A program made the position numbers and the translations under genes. This document shows, in pieces, positions 40,963 through 52,200 of a DNA stretch of 64,000 nucleotides. Under the pieces are notes generated by a model, which was not told where the DNA came from, did no database searches, and saw only the letters and a list, made by a program, of their open reading frames with translations. Source of the DNA: Symbiodinium natans (Eukaryota; Sar; Dinophyceae; Suessiales; Symbiodiniaceae); contig CAJNDS010002247.1 of NCBI GenBank assembly GCA_905221605.1, forward strand, positions 62,001 through 126,000. Direction: 5' to 3'. Position 1 is the first letter of the stretch, and the number at the start of each line of letters is the position of its first letter.

Positions 40963-42398
40963 TCACAGACAAGCCCGGCATCGATGGTGTCGGCATGGGG
41001 CTCCAGTTGCAACTACCGCAATGTAGCGACCTATAGTGCCTGGGAACTTCTGAAGATCTGAGAAGGTGAGGCGGCTGTAAGCTGTGCCGAGTGGGAGCTC
41101 TGCTCTTATTGCGTAGCAGCCCTTAACGCAACGTTGAGCGCTCCCGGCGTCTGAGGGCAAATTTCAAACTGGGCATTTGTCTTTCATCTGTGCCTCCTGC
41201 ACCGGCTCGAGCCCAACACGTCGCGACACATGCAGGGTATTCACCAGGCACAACTTAACACCGGGCCCACGCAGGCCAGGAATCTCCTGAGACCGTAGAA
41301 GCTGATGAGCTGAAGGGTTCTGACAGTTGAATGCCACTTCCCTCTTCAAGTCAAAGGCTTGGACAAACCTCAAGAGCAGCCGCGGGCCTGGCGGAAGAGG
41401 GCAGTCCTGATCTGATCGCGAACCTGCTTGACCTGGCCCCAGGCTTGAGGGCACTCAGTGGCCCACAGCACCATCAGCAACGAACTGGCAGCCGTGCCTT
41501 GCCAGGGTAGAGGCCCACGGTCGGAAAGCTGGCCATGTACCTGCAAAGGCTCTAAAAACGACGCCTCCACGATGCCCCCGCGCCCAAGAAAGCGCCCCCC
41601 CCCAAGCTCCGACACATCACCGCGCAGCTCCAGCGGGGAGCACGCGGGCTGCAGCTCCTGGCCCTCCAGGACGACGCCCGGGCAGCGCAGGCGATCCTCG
41701 GCATCGGACGGGAAGTTCGAGTCTTTCCATCTATTCCTTCAGAGCGACACCCATGCAGGCAGTCTCTCTCCTTCAGGGGCTCTCTCCATTGTCTTGGGGG
41801 TTTGTTAGGGGGGGGGGGGGGAGGCCTTGGGATGCGGAAGTGCCAGCCGAGCGGCGAACTCGCTCTTGATCCACTCTGGTGAGCGGAAGGCCGGAAACTG
41901 GGCGGGACAGGTCAACCCTAGGAGACTGAGAGGCGCTCACCACCCGAACTCCGCAAAAGCCGAGGGCTCCCCCTGCCTCCATGATGTCCTCGCCCTCCAT
42001 CCCAGCCATGGCCTTTAGGCACCGGGAGAGGGGCCTCGACTCGACGGCGGTTTTGCTGGGGGTTACCATAAGGTGGCTCCCAGGTCGCTTCGTCACCCCT
42101 GCCACAATCATGGGAGGCCCCTGCTAAAAATCGTGTAAAAGTATGACCTTCAACTTGATCCTGCAAGCTGCAGTAGGTTGGTGCTCCATGAGTCCTTGAG
42201 CTGAGCGAATGCTTCCAGGGATGCTTCTAGAACGTCAGTAGACAGGCGAACTGGCCAGTTCCGACCACGGACTCCCGAACTTCTTCTGAAACATGCGCTG
42301 CGAAGCCATCTGTCCAGATCTCGCCTCTCGAACGCCGGCACGCGTCGACATGCACGGGGGTCATCGTCATCGCCGTCGTAGCAATGGGAGCGGAGCAA
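40963..42398 (-). other. Telomere-free stretch with overlapping minus-strand ORFs
   Basis: Four long frames follow one another on the minus strand (42398-42150, 42111-41773, 41615-41370, 41454-41164), plus 41160-40963 with AIRAELPLGTAYSRLTFSDL. Pieces such as LLLRFVQAFDLKREVAFNCQ look protein-like, but no family was recognised and the frame changes each time. It may be a decayed or retrotransposed gene, or exons without array introns. Confidence 0.35.
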
Positions 42399-42944
42399 GG
42401 TTCAGCGCACCCACCTACAGGCACTGGAGTTGGTAAACCTCCCTCCCTCCTTCCAGTTCCTCAAAACTAGACACCACATGTCAGCGAAACTCAGGGCGAG
42501 GGCAAAACCGCAGAGGTCCCTTGTGATCATTCTCATAGAGAGCTGGCCCAACTTACGGGCCCTTTATGTTATTCAAGCTAGACGACACTATCAGCGAAGG
42601 ACTGCCCCTAAACCCTAAACCCTGAACCCTAAACCCTCAACCCCAACGAAGCGCGGCGCCCACATGGATTTTGCGCCGGGGAGGCTTGCGGGCAGTGTTT
42701 GCCCCAAGTGTTCCTAGGGTTCAGGGTTGAGGGGTTTCCGGGCTTAAAGGCTGAGAAGTTTAGGGGTTGAGGTTGAGGGAGGTACTTGCGAATCGACACC
42801 AGGACTCTAGAAGGTTTCAGGGCGGCTTGAAGGCTAGGGTTTTAAAGTTTAAGGCTGAGGAAGCTTGAGGGATCGAGCTTCCGATTGCAGACCCTGGGTC
42901 CAATATTTAAACCTTCCCATCTCTTTGAGACGGGAAGCTATCAG

Positions 42945-43262
42945 CTAGAGACATGTTACTGCTGGTGAGCAGGGAAAGGAGGACACGGTAATGGCAAGAG
43001 TAGACCTTGACTCCTCTACGAGAACTGATAACCAACAGCAAGAGAAAGGGGCCGGTGTGCACGGCAATGGCGGATAAGGAGTTGGTCCACTTGTCAGAGC
43101 TTTAATGGGGCCTTGCACACCTCTTCTACTGTGGGCTTCTTCTGCGCGTCTCAGAACCCGTGCACGAGGGACACCTGCCTGGGCCCAGAGTTTGCCAAGC
43201 TCGGCATTTGTTTGTGAGAGGTTCACGGGGTCTAGACTCTCGAGTTCCAAGTCCAACAGCAC
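42945..43262 (-). CDS. unrecognised ORF or exon
   Basis: Open frame beginning MLLDLELESLDPVNLSQTNA then ELGKLWAQAGVPRARVLRRA, preceded by TTTCCAG on the minus strand. The first two thirds look coding; the rest may be intron. No family recognised. Confidence 0.4.
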   Translation of the reverse strand: MLLDLELESLDPVNLSQTNAELGKLWAQAGVPRARVLRRAEEAHSRRGVQGPIKALTSGPTPYPPLPCTPAPFSCCWLSVLVEESRSTLAITVSSFPCSPAVTCL

Positions 43263-43981
43263 TGGAAATTAGTAAAAGCTTAAGGCAGCCACCCGAAGAG
43301 AAACAGAGGCTCACAGGAAAGAATGTAGCTACTCGTATCAGAAGCAACCTCTTCGAGAAGAAGCTTTACAGCAAATAGCACAAGAAAGACTTGCGCAATA
43401 CTCATCATCAACACCGTCATAATAAGGAGCACTCCTCATCTGATACTCCTTCCCTTGCACTCAACTGAGACAAGCCTTCACAAACGCCAAAGCTCGATAA
43501 GTTTCAGCACAGGCACGGATGAGCGAAGACGTTGCTGCCTGGGCACTTTTCCTAGATTCTCTTGAAGCCTGCCCTAATCCCTGTAGCCCAGACATAACTA
43601 AACTCTGCAACCCTTAAACAAATGCCCTCTGCCACCCCAAGTTGCGGAACGCTCTAGCCCTAAATGAGCAGCCTTGTGCTGCCCGGAATTGGCCCTTTGG
43701 CAATACAAAAACATCACTTGTCGAGTGTCGAGAAAAGTCGCGAAAGCACCCCCAACAGAACCTGTATCCCCCGTCCTCCGCCTAAACCCTCAAAATCCCT
43801 CAAACCCTAAACCCTAAACCCTAAACCCTACACCCTACACCCTACACCCTAAACCCTAAACCCTAAACCCTAAACCCTAAACCCTCCTGAGAACCCCGGC
43901 GGCCAAGCCGGCGATGGCGTGCGCTCCGCCCACGGGAGCGCCTGACGACCGTTGCTCCTACTTTGGGTTCTTGGGGGTTGG

Positions 43982-44108
43982 GGTTTAGGGTTTAGGGTTT
44001 AGGGTTTAGGGTTTAGGGTTTAGGGCTTAGGGCTTAGGGCTTAGGGCTTAGGGCTTAGGGCTTAGGGCTTAGGGCTTAGGGCTTAGGGCTTAGGGCTTAG
44101 GGCTGAGG
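43982..44108 (+). repeat. TTTAGGG array passing into (TTAGGGC)n
   Basis: Six TTTAGGG units are followed by about eleven TTAGGGC units. Confidence 0.95.
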
Positions 44109-44402
44109 GTTTAGGGCTTAGAGCTTAGGGCTTGGGGCTTAGGGGTTGGGGGTTTCTTGCCGAGGCTTCTTGGGGGCTCCGAGGGGTTCTGAAAGGAGTT
44201 GGGCTTAGGGGCCTTGAGAGGGAGCTTCGGGTTGAAGTTTCCCTAAACCCTAAACCCTAAACCTAAACCCTAAACCCTAAACCCTAATTTCAAGGATTTG
44301 GGTTCGGAGGGCAGGGGGCTGAAGACTGCTACGGAGCAGCAACCCCGGGCGCCTCCGCACTTCGTCGATGAGGCGTGACACCTCCATGGGCTGGGAAGGC
44401 AA

Positions 44403-44570
44403 AGATGTTACATATCTATATATGTATATATATATATATATATATGTTTATACTTATATTTGTATTTCTATATATATATAATTGAAATTTATATTTATGT
44501 ATATTTATATTTATATATATGTGTGTATATATAATACCGTATATATATATATACACATATCTTCAAGCCA
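44403..44570. repeat. TA-rich microsatellite
   Basis: Alternating TA and TTTATA stretches. Confidence 0.9.
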
Positions 44571-44779
44571 CCGAACCTCCTCCCCAAGCGCTCCTCCCGA
44601 AAGAAAGCGCGACACAGCGAAGCCAAGGCCTCACCAGGATCCTCCGTGGCACGCTGCACCAGCTGCCTTCTTCGAACAAAAAAACGAAGGGTTTAGGGTT
44701 TAGGGTTTAGGGTTTAGGGTTTAGGGTTTAGGGTTTAGGGTTTAGGGTTTGGGGTTTAGGGTTTAGGGTTTAGGGAACC

Positions 44780-47340
44780 CGCAGTAGAGACTGTGGATAC
44801 CAAGAAGGAGCCTCTTCATGTGCCTCTTTAGGGTTTAGGGTTTAGGGCTTAGGGCTTGGGGTTTAGGGTTTAGGGTTTAGGGCTTAGGATGGGCTTAGGG
44901 CTTACGGCTTAGGGTTTAGGGTTCAGGGCTTAGGGTTCAGGGTTTAGGGTTTAGGGGGGGTACATGATGGGTTAGGGTGTGGAAGCAGGCTGGTAAGTGG
45001 CACCGAACTTGCAGCAGACTTTCAGACGCAGGCTGTCTGTGCCTGCTATCCTTCATAATCTGACTGCGTGCTCAGATGTCGACCACTGAGCAGACCACAA
45101 TATGGACCCTATCCTTAACTGCTTTGACTGCCCTAACTTTCACTCTTCAGCCAGGGGGCCACTTCGACTTGCGGCTCTCCCCGTGCCAGCAGTGGTTGAT
45201 CTGAAGATGGGAGCGTGGAGCGGGTTGCAAGTCATCTTACCAGGTGCTATATCTCACTCCACCACAAGGAGGCATTTTCTAGTTCCTGTACTCCGACTCC
45301 CCTTAAAACCACAAGAACATTTATCTCCTGAATATTCTTCGGGTGCTTGACTGGGCAGACAACCGCCTTCTACAAGGAGGCTATAGCACGCCCCAACAAA
45401 GGGATCCCACACCGGCTTTCGGGAACCTCACCCCACCCCTATGGCACTGCTGCATATGCCCCAAACCCTAAACCCTAAACCCTAAACCCTAAACCCTGAA
45501 CCCTGAACCCTGAAACCCTAAACCCTGAACCCTGAACCCTGAACCCTAAACCCTAAGCCCAAATTAAACCCTTCACCCTCAGCCGCACCTCCTTCATCGC
45601 CGGAGGGATGCGCCTCGGGATGGGAAAAAGAGGGTACGCCTCTTGCGGACCCCAAGCGCCTTCTTAGGCTTGGAGGAAGGTTTTTGGGGTTTAGGGTTTA
45701 GGGTTTAGGGCTTAGGGCTTAGAGGGTTGAGGGTTTAGGGCTTAGGGTTTAGGGTTTAGGGTTTAGGGTTTAGGGTTTAGGGTTTAGGGGGCTTTTCAAG
45801 GCGCATGAAGTCAATTTGCCACGATTGCAAGGGGTCCCTTGAAGTTGGGCTGACTCGCATCTTCCCAGGTCAGCACATGCTGATAGAACTGGAAGTGGTG
45901 CTCATTATCCCAGGAGGGGAGTTCCAGTTTGATGCTCAGCATCGCAAGCTTCAATACAGCCGAAATCTAAGGCCGCATGTGATACTGCAAACACAAACTG
46001 AGCCCAGAGTAAGGGAACCTCCAGATTGATCCATCAAGGCACCCACATTTTTCCGCTGCCCATGCAAGAGATGCCAGGGACCCTGCCTTTGGGGCCCGCC
46101 CTTTGAAAACTTAGAATTCAGGACAACTTCAGAAAAGAAGTTCTCAGGGCATTGGGGGGTGTAAGGGGTACAGCAGGGCACCAAGGGTTAATGATTCATG
46201 TAAGAGTTACATTGGGGGTATAGGGGGAAACTACCCGCGTGAGAATTTGAAATGGGCCTTGTTGGGTAGCAGGAAGGCACAGCTTCTTCTGCCCAGGACA
46301 GGCGCGAAACTGAGGGCCGAAGAGGGTTGGACCAAGTTAGATCACTGGGGTGTCCTTAGCGAACAAAGCCGTTATGTGTTCAACATCATCTTGATCTGGT
46401 CTGTTCAGTCAAGTGACCTACAACAAGGAGTCCCTAACTGCCCCAACTTCGAACCCGGCTGCCCGGTTGAGTGCACAAAAGTGGCCACCGAGTTTGGTGC
46501 CTCCGGTGCCCATAAAAGGAAGGCCCAGCATCTTGCTCCCTTCCCCCCAAAGGCACCGCAGAAGGCACCCCAAATGTGCCTCCAAGTCCGCTGCCGAAGC
46601 CCCTCCCAACACTAAGTTCAATGATGTACTGCGTTGACTGTTTTTCGTTTTTTGTGGGGTTCCTAGAAAGAAGATAACGTGCCTAAGGCTGGCTTAAAAC
46701 CAAAAAGAAAGGGGTCTAGGCCTGAGAACGAAGGCTTTGTACATCGGGAGTGCCGCACCGTCGCTATATGCCGAAGGCCCCTCGCGCAGCCCAACTCACT
46801 AGATCTGAGCATGTCCCAAGATAGCCCCCAAAAACACATTGAGACCCTAAACCCCTCAACCCTAAACCCTAAACCCTGAACCCTATAAACCCTAAACGGA
46901 ACCCGGGAAAGGGGGTACCCCTACTCTGAGAAGAGGGGCAACCCCCCCGATTTTGGGTCATCAAAGACACCTGCGACTCAAAGGGCAGGTGCCCTCAGCC
47001 AGCTGCCTTAGGCTGCTCTTTAGGGGTTTAGGGGTTTAGGGGTTTAGGGGTTTAGGGGTTTAGGGTTTAGGGTTTAGGGTTTAGGGTTTAGGGTGTAGGG
47101 TTTAGGGTTTAGGGTTTAGGGTTTAGGGTTTAGGGTTTAGGGTTTAGGGTTTAGGGTTTAGGGGTTTAGGGTTTAGGGGTTTGGGGGTTTGGGGGTTTAG
47201 GGGTTTAGGGGTTTAGGGGTTTAGGGGTTTAGGGGTTTGGGGGTTCAGGGGTTTGTGGGTTTGGGGGTTTGGGGGTTTGGGGGTTCAGGGGGTTTAGGGG
47301 TTTAGGGGTTTAGCGGTTTAGGGTTTAGGGCAGGAGTTTC
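44780..47340. other. Mixed stretch without assigned gene
   Basis: Contains telomeric blocks and two plus-strand frames (45102-45350, 46247-46615) that share a CPNF motif but have no splice or family support. Nothing was assigned. Confidence 0.4.
47022..47330 (+). repeat. Array alternating TTTAGGG and TTTAGGGG
   Basis: Blocks of 8-nt TTTAGGGG and TTTGGGGG units surround a block of normal 7-nt units. It lies in the sequence just past the transporter stop. Confidence 0.95.
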
Positions 47341-47404
47341 TTGACCTTTTAGGCTTGGGGGTTTAGGGGTAGGAGGCTAGGGTTTAGAGCAATCCTCCGC
47401 GTGT

Positions 47405-47467
47405 CTAGTCCTGGGCATCGGGTGGCTTCTTCTGCTTGCGCGCGGGCCGATATGAGCGTCGAATGCA
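47405..47467 (-). CDS. transporter exon 18 (C-terminus and stop)
   Basis: Reads CIRRSYRPARKQKKPPDAQD then TAG. The basic, hydrophilic cytosolic-type tail follows the last membrane segment. The acceptor is GCCCGCAG. Confidence 0.75.
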   Translation of the reverse strand, partial: CIRRSYRPARKQKKPPDAQD

Positions 47468-49188
47468 CTGCGGGCCCAGATTTTCCGATACCCCACTTAC
47501 GCCCCATGTCCCCCGCACGAAACCCCTGAGCAAGCACGTCTTATGGCTGCATCCGCCACCGCATCCATGGCCCCAAAACGACGATTCCTTTCGCGCTCCC
47601 GGCTTCCTTCACCCCTGAGGTAAAAACTCCGAGTCTGAGGCTCCTAGTCTCAGGCTATGGGGGGAAGCTTCGGTCTGAGACACCGACATGACGTGTTGAT
47701 TTGCGCGTGCGTGTGCCCGCAGATGCGCGGGGGCGTGCCTGTAAGTTGGGATGACCCTTTCCTGCTGGGGGGGTGTGGCCAGGGAATTCGGCTTGCGGGC
47801 TCCTCCACTGCAACTCACGTCCCAAATATCTTTGGCCAGGTGGCCGCGATGAGGGCAATAGCGGTGGCGAACAGCACCTCGCAATGCAGGCCAACAACTA
47901 AAGACCTCTGAAACCCAACAACCAGTAGGCCCTAGACCACCGAGCCTCTACCAGTAAACAGCTGCATCCCAAAACGCTAAATTCGAACCCGACCCGAAAA
48001 CACGTATGCCCCTGAACCCCCATCGAACCCCAAACCCCCCAAGAATCCTTAACTCCAAATCCTGACATCCCAGATTAGAAACCACGATAAACAAACCCGT
48101 GAAACCGTAAACCCTCGCCAAGACCCAAAACCCTAAACCCCCGAACCTTAAACCCTCAAACCTCTGCATCCCCAAACCCTAAGCCCCTAAACCCCCTAAA
48201 CCCTAAGCCCCCTAAACCCTAAGCCTAAACCCTAAACCCTAAACCCTAAACCCCAAACCCTCCGCCCTGCAGGGGGTGACGCCCAAGCACGCAGACCACG
48301 GGCACCAGGCCCCAAACTCCGGCGGAGGTGCCCGCGAACTCCTGTCGGCAACTTCCGGGGGTTTAGGGTTTAGGGTTTAGGGTTTAGGGTTTAGGGTTTA
48401 GGGTTCAGGGTTCAGGGTTTAGGGTTTAGGGTTTAGGGTTTAGGGTTTAGGGTTTAGGCTTTAGGGTTTAGGGTTTAGGGTTTAGGGTTTAGGGTTTAGG
48501 GTTTAGGGTTTAGGGTTTAGGGTTTAGGGTTAGGGTTTAGGGTTTAGGGTTTAGGGCTCTGGTGGGGTTTAAGGGGTTGAAGGTGCAGGATTCTAAGGAC
48601 CTAAGGACTTCCAACAGAAGAACTGGAGGGAAAACCCTGATACCCTAAACCCTCAACCTGGGGGGTGGCGGGGGTAGGTTAGAGGGCTTTGAGGCAGCTC
48701 ACAGCCGTTCGGCCGGCCCGCTCAGGAGCGCACTCTTAAGCCTCTGAAAACGCAGAGGTCTGTAGTCACTCAACAAAGCACTCTCAACATAGTTTGATGA
48801 ATAGCTACATATATACACATACAGTACAGATAAATTCATCTGAGAAACACTTCTCAATACAGAATAACAGAGAGGCATGATACATGACCTGGGTTTTTGT
48901 TGACGTTTTTTTTTGTTATTGTTTGCTTTTGTGCAGGGGTTCAGGGCTTCGGGGTTCTGGGGGTTTCATTATTGTTGAGGGCTTAGGGCTCAAGCATTAA
49001 GGGCTTCGGGCTTCTCTGCAACATGAGTCTCTGACGGCTGTCAAGACCTTTTCCTGTCTGCCGTTCGCCAGGATTTGGCTTCTCCGAAGATATGAAGGCT
49101 ACCCAAAACCCTAAACCCTAAACCCTAAAGCATGCCTCAATTTTTTTTGGCTGCCTGCAGTCAGCAAGCCCGGCGCCCAAGAGCACAT

Positions 49189-49224
<36 letters not shown>

Positions 49225-52200
49225 TCTTCATCTTCCAGTAGCTTTGCAGAGTGCAGAAAAACCAGAAAGCAATCCACAAAAGATGCGGCAGCCGATGATC
49301 TGTGAAGTGCATGAAGGGTCTCCACCGTTCTTTGGCCTTTGGCCACACCCTAACACCTAATTCCTAAACCCTAAACCCTAAACCCTAAGCCCTAAACCCT
49401 AAACCCTAAACCCGAGAGCAACAGGTCCTTGAAGAAGAAGGTGCCCCAAAGGATGCCCACCAAGGGCGCAGACTGGCCGATGCAGTAGGAGATGGTGAGA
49501 TCTGGGAGAGAGTGGCGGAGCTTTCTAGGAGCCCGAGGGTTTAGGGTTTAGGGTTTAGGGTTTAGGGTTTAGGGTTTAGGGTTTAGGGTTTAGGGTTTAG
49601 GGTTTAGGGTTTAGGGTTTAGGGTTTAGGGTTTAGATCGTTTTAGTGTTTAGGAGGCTCTTTAAGAAAAATCACCCTTGGGACCTTCTTCAACCTCACCA
49701 CACCCTCTCCTAAGTGGTGGTCGTGGGCCAACTGAGCGGCTCATGGACTTGTTGCCCAGGTTGAAGAAGAAGAACCCGGAGCCTCGGCTCCATATTTGCA
49801 GGGGGCTTAGGGTTCGGAGGCTTAGGGTTCAGAGGCTCCAGCGTCAGGGCTTCGGGGCCCCAATGCCCCACAGAAGCAGACATGGGCTTGTGGGATGCAG
49901 AAAGCATCGCATCTTCCAAACGCGGGCCGAAGCGCAGAGGATGAAGCCGCCCAGCATGGAGAGCAGGTGGCACTTGAGCGGCACGGCGCGATAGCCCCTG
50001 ACCGGTTTTACATGCTTGGTGATGCGTTCAGGGAAGGTCAGAAACGAAGGCCTCAAAAACCCTAAACGGCCCTGAACCCTAGGCAAAAAAGCTTCATTCC
50101 CCATCAACCCTGTCAACTATCAACCCTTTCAACCCCAGAACCCAAAAGTCCTAAACCCAAAACCCTAAACCCAAAACCCTAAACCTAAGCCAGGGGGCCT
50201 GAGGATGGGACAGAAATTGGTCCCGGCCCCGCCCTCGATGGGGCAGGCGGTTATCAGAGGCAGCATCACCTTCCAAGCACAAAGTTAAGTTTTCAGGGTT
50301 TAGGGTTGGGGCTTAGGGCTCAGGGTTTCGGGTTAGGGTTTACGTCCGAACAGAGGCTGTGCTCGTTTTTTAGAGGCCCACAAAAGGATGCTTTGCTTCT
50401 GGACTCCAATAGCTTACCGCTTATTGGGTTAAAGCTTTTCTGCTGGCTAGTTCATGGTTGATTGGTTTGGTTGGGGTCAGGTAAGTGGGTCATCGGTAGA
50501 GGGCACACGTGCACGCAATGTGCTCTTGGTCACGGGCTGGAAACCCCAGAAGCGACCATAATACGCTGGCCAGGGCGCGAGGGAGCTGAGGAAAACGCCC
50601 AGCGAGAAGTACTGCCAGGGAAGGAGCTTGGGAGCTTTCTGTGCTTGTGTTCGGCGGGTTGGAGATGCAGCTTCTTCTCGTCAGCAGATCTCCCCGACGT
50701 GGTTAGTCACTTCTGAGGCAAAAAACAGCTCAGACTTTCTACAGAAGCTCCTACGGAGGTTCTTGGGGCCTCAGACTTGGACCTTGGATTTCTGGAGTCG
50801 GGGGGCTGGGCATTCTGTGTGGGGGCTTAGGCCCCAGGCACCGTCTGATTGGCGTAGGGCGACAGCAAGCAGGGGTCGGAGGTTGCCTTCCTCGGCTCAT
50901 TTTGGCGGGGGTCTGAGGGTGAAGAGCCAGAGGAAGCCGGGCAGAAGAGAGGGTGGAGGGAGGGGGGGTCTTAAGGGCTTAGGGTTCAGGGTTCGGAACC
51001 ACCCATAGGTTGGGAGTCTTGTCTCAAAGACCCTTCTGATAAGCGGCCCCACCCCAATGTTGGAGAAGCCCAGAAGGAGGCCCCCGGTGATGCAGACCAC
51101 CAGCTTCCTCCGCGTCTCTACGTCATGGGGGTTTCGGTTCTTTTTGGGATTAGAGTTTAGGGTTTAGGGTTTAGGGTTTAGGGTTTAGGGTTTAGGGTTC
51201 TGGGGGTCGACGTGTTCTGAACCAGGACGAGGCCAGCCAAGCGAGGGGGAAAGGCTGTGAAAGTCGAAGGCGGGTGTGCGGGGCAAGGGCTTGTCAAGAT
51301 GCCACTGTCGAACTTCTCATCGCCTTCCCTTGCTATGCCACCGCCTTGGAGAACACGACCCCTTGTACCAGGCCTCAACGGAAACATCTCCAAACACCCT
51401 AAACCCTAAACCCTAAACCCTAAACCCTAAACCCTAAACCCTAAACCCTAAACCCTAAACCCTAAACCCTAAACCCTAAACCTCCCAAGTCCCGCCTAAG
51501 CATGCTGGCGCGGGGTGGCTTCGCTGCCTGCACCGTCGGAGCTCAGGCAGCTCCCTTCGAAGGTAGGGCTCAAGAATGTTGAGGGCTTTAGGGCTTTAGC
51601 CGTTTTGCGGTTTTAGGTTTATAGGGTTTAGGGTTTAGGGTTTAGGGTTTAGGGTTTAGGGTTTAGGCTTTAGGGTTTAGGCTTTAGGGTTTAGGGTTTA
51701 GGGTTTAGGGCTTTTGGGGCTTTGGGGCTTTGGGGCTTTGGGGCTTTGGGGCTTTGGGGCTTTGGGGCTTTGGGGCTTTGGGGCTTTGGGGCTTTGGGGC
51801 TTTGGGGCTTTGGGGCTTTGGGGCTTTGGGGCTTTGGGGCTTTGGGGCTTTGGGGCTTTGGGGCTTTGGGGCTTTGCGGTTGAGGGTGTATCTGCTTGCG
51901 CCCAGCACCTCCGCGCAGTCTGCGGACTCTGCGGACTCCTCCGCGCTGGCTGCGGTTTCCTGCGCCCAACACCCCAGAAGACTCCCCCCACCCCAAAGTA
52001 GCTGAAGCAGCAAAACACGCACCGAACTCAGCGTGCATGGAAAGCCAGTTCTTCTTTACGGCTTAGGAGTTAGGGCTCTTGGGGTTTTTGGGGTTCTCGG
52101 GCTGAAGTTGAGGGGGCCCGACGCAAAAAGAGCAAGAGACAAGGCCGGCAAAAAGCGGCTCCTGAGACACGGTGCCGTCGACCTCCGACTCATCCGAAGA

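Noticed and set aside
40566-41061. KSL/LLR repeat ORFs
   Set aside because: They translate a 9-bp minisatellite in open frames on both strands.
51691-52038. KAPKPQSP and GLWGFGAL ORFs
   Set aside because: They translate the 8-bp GGGGCTTT repeat.
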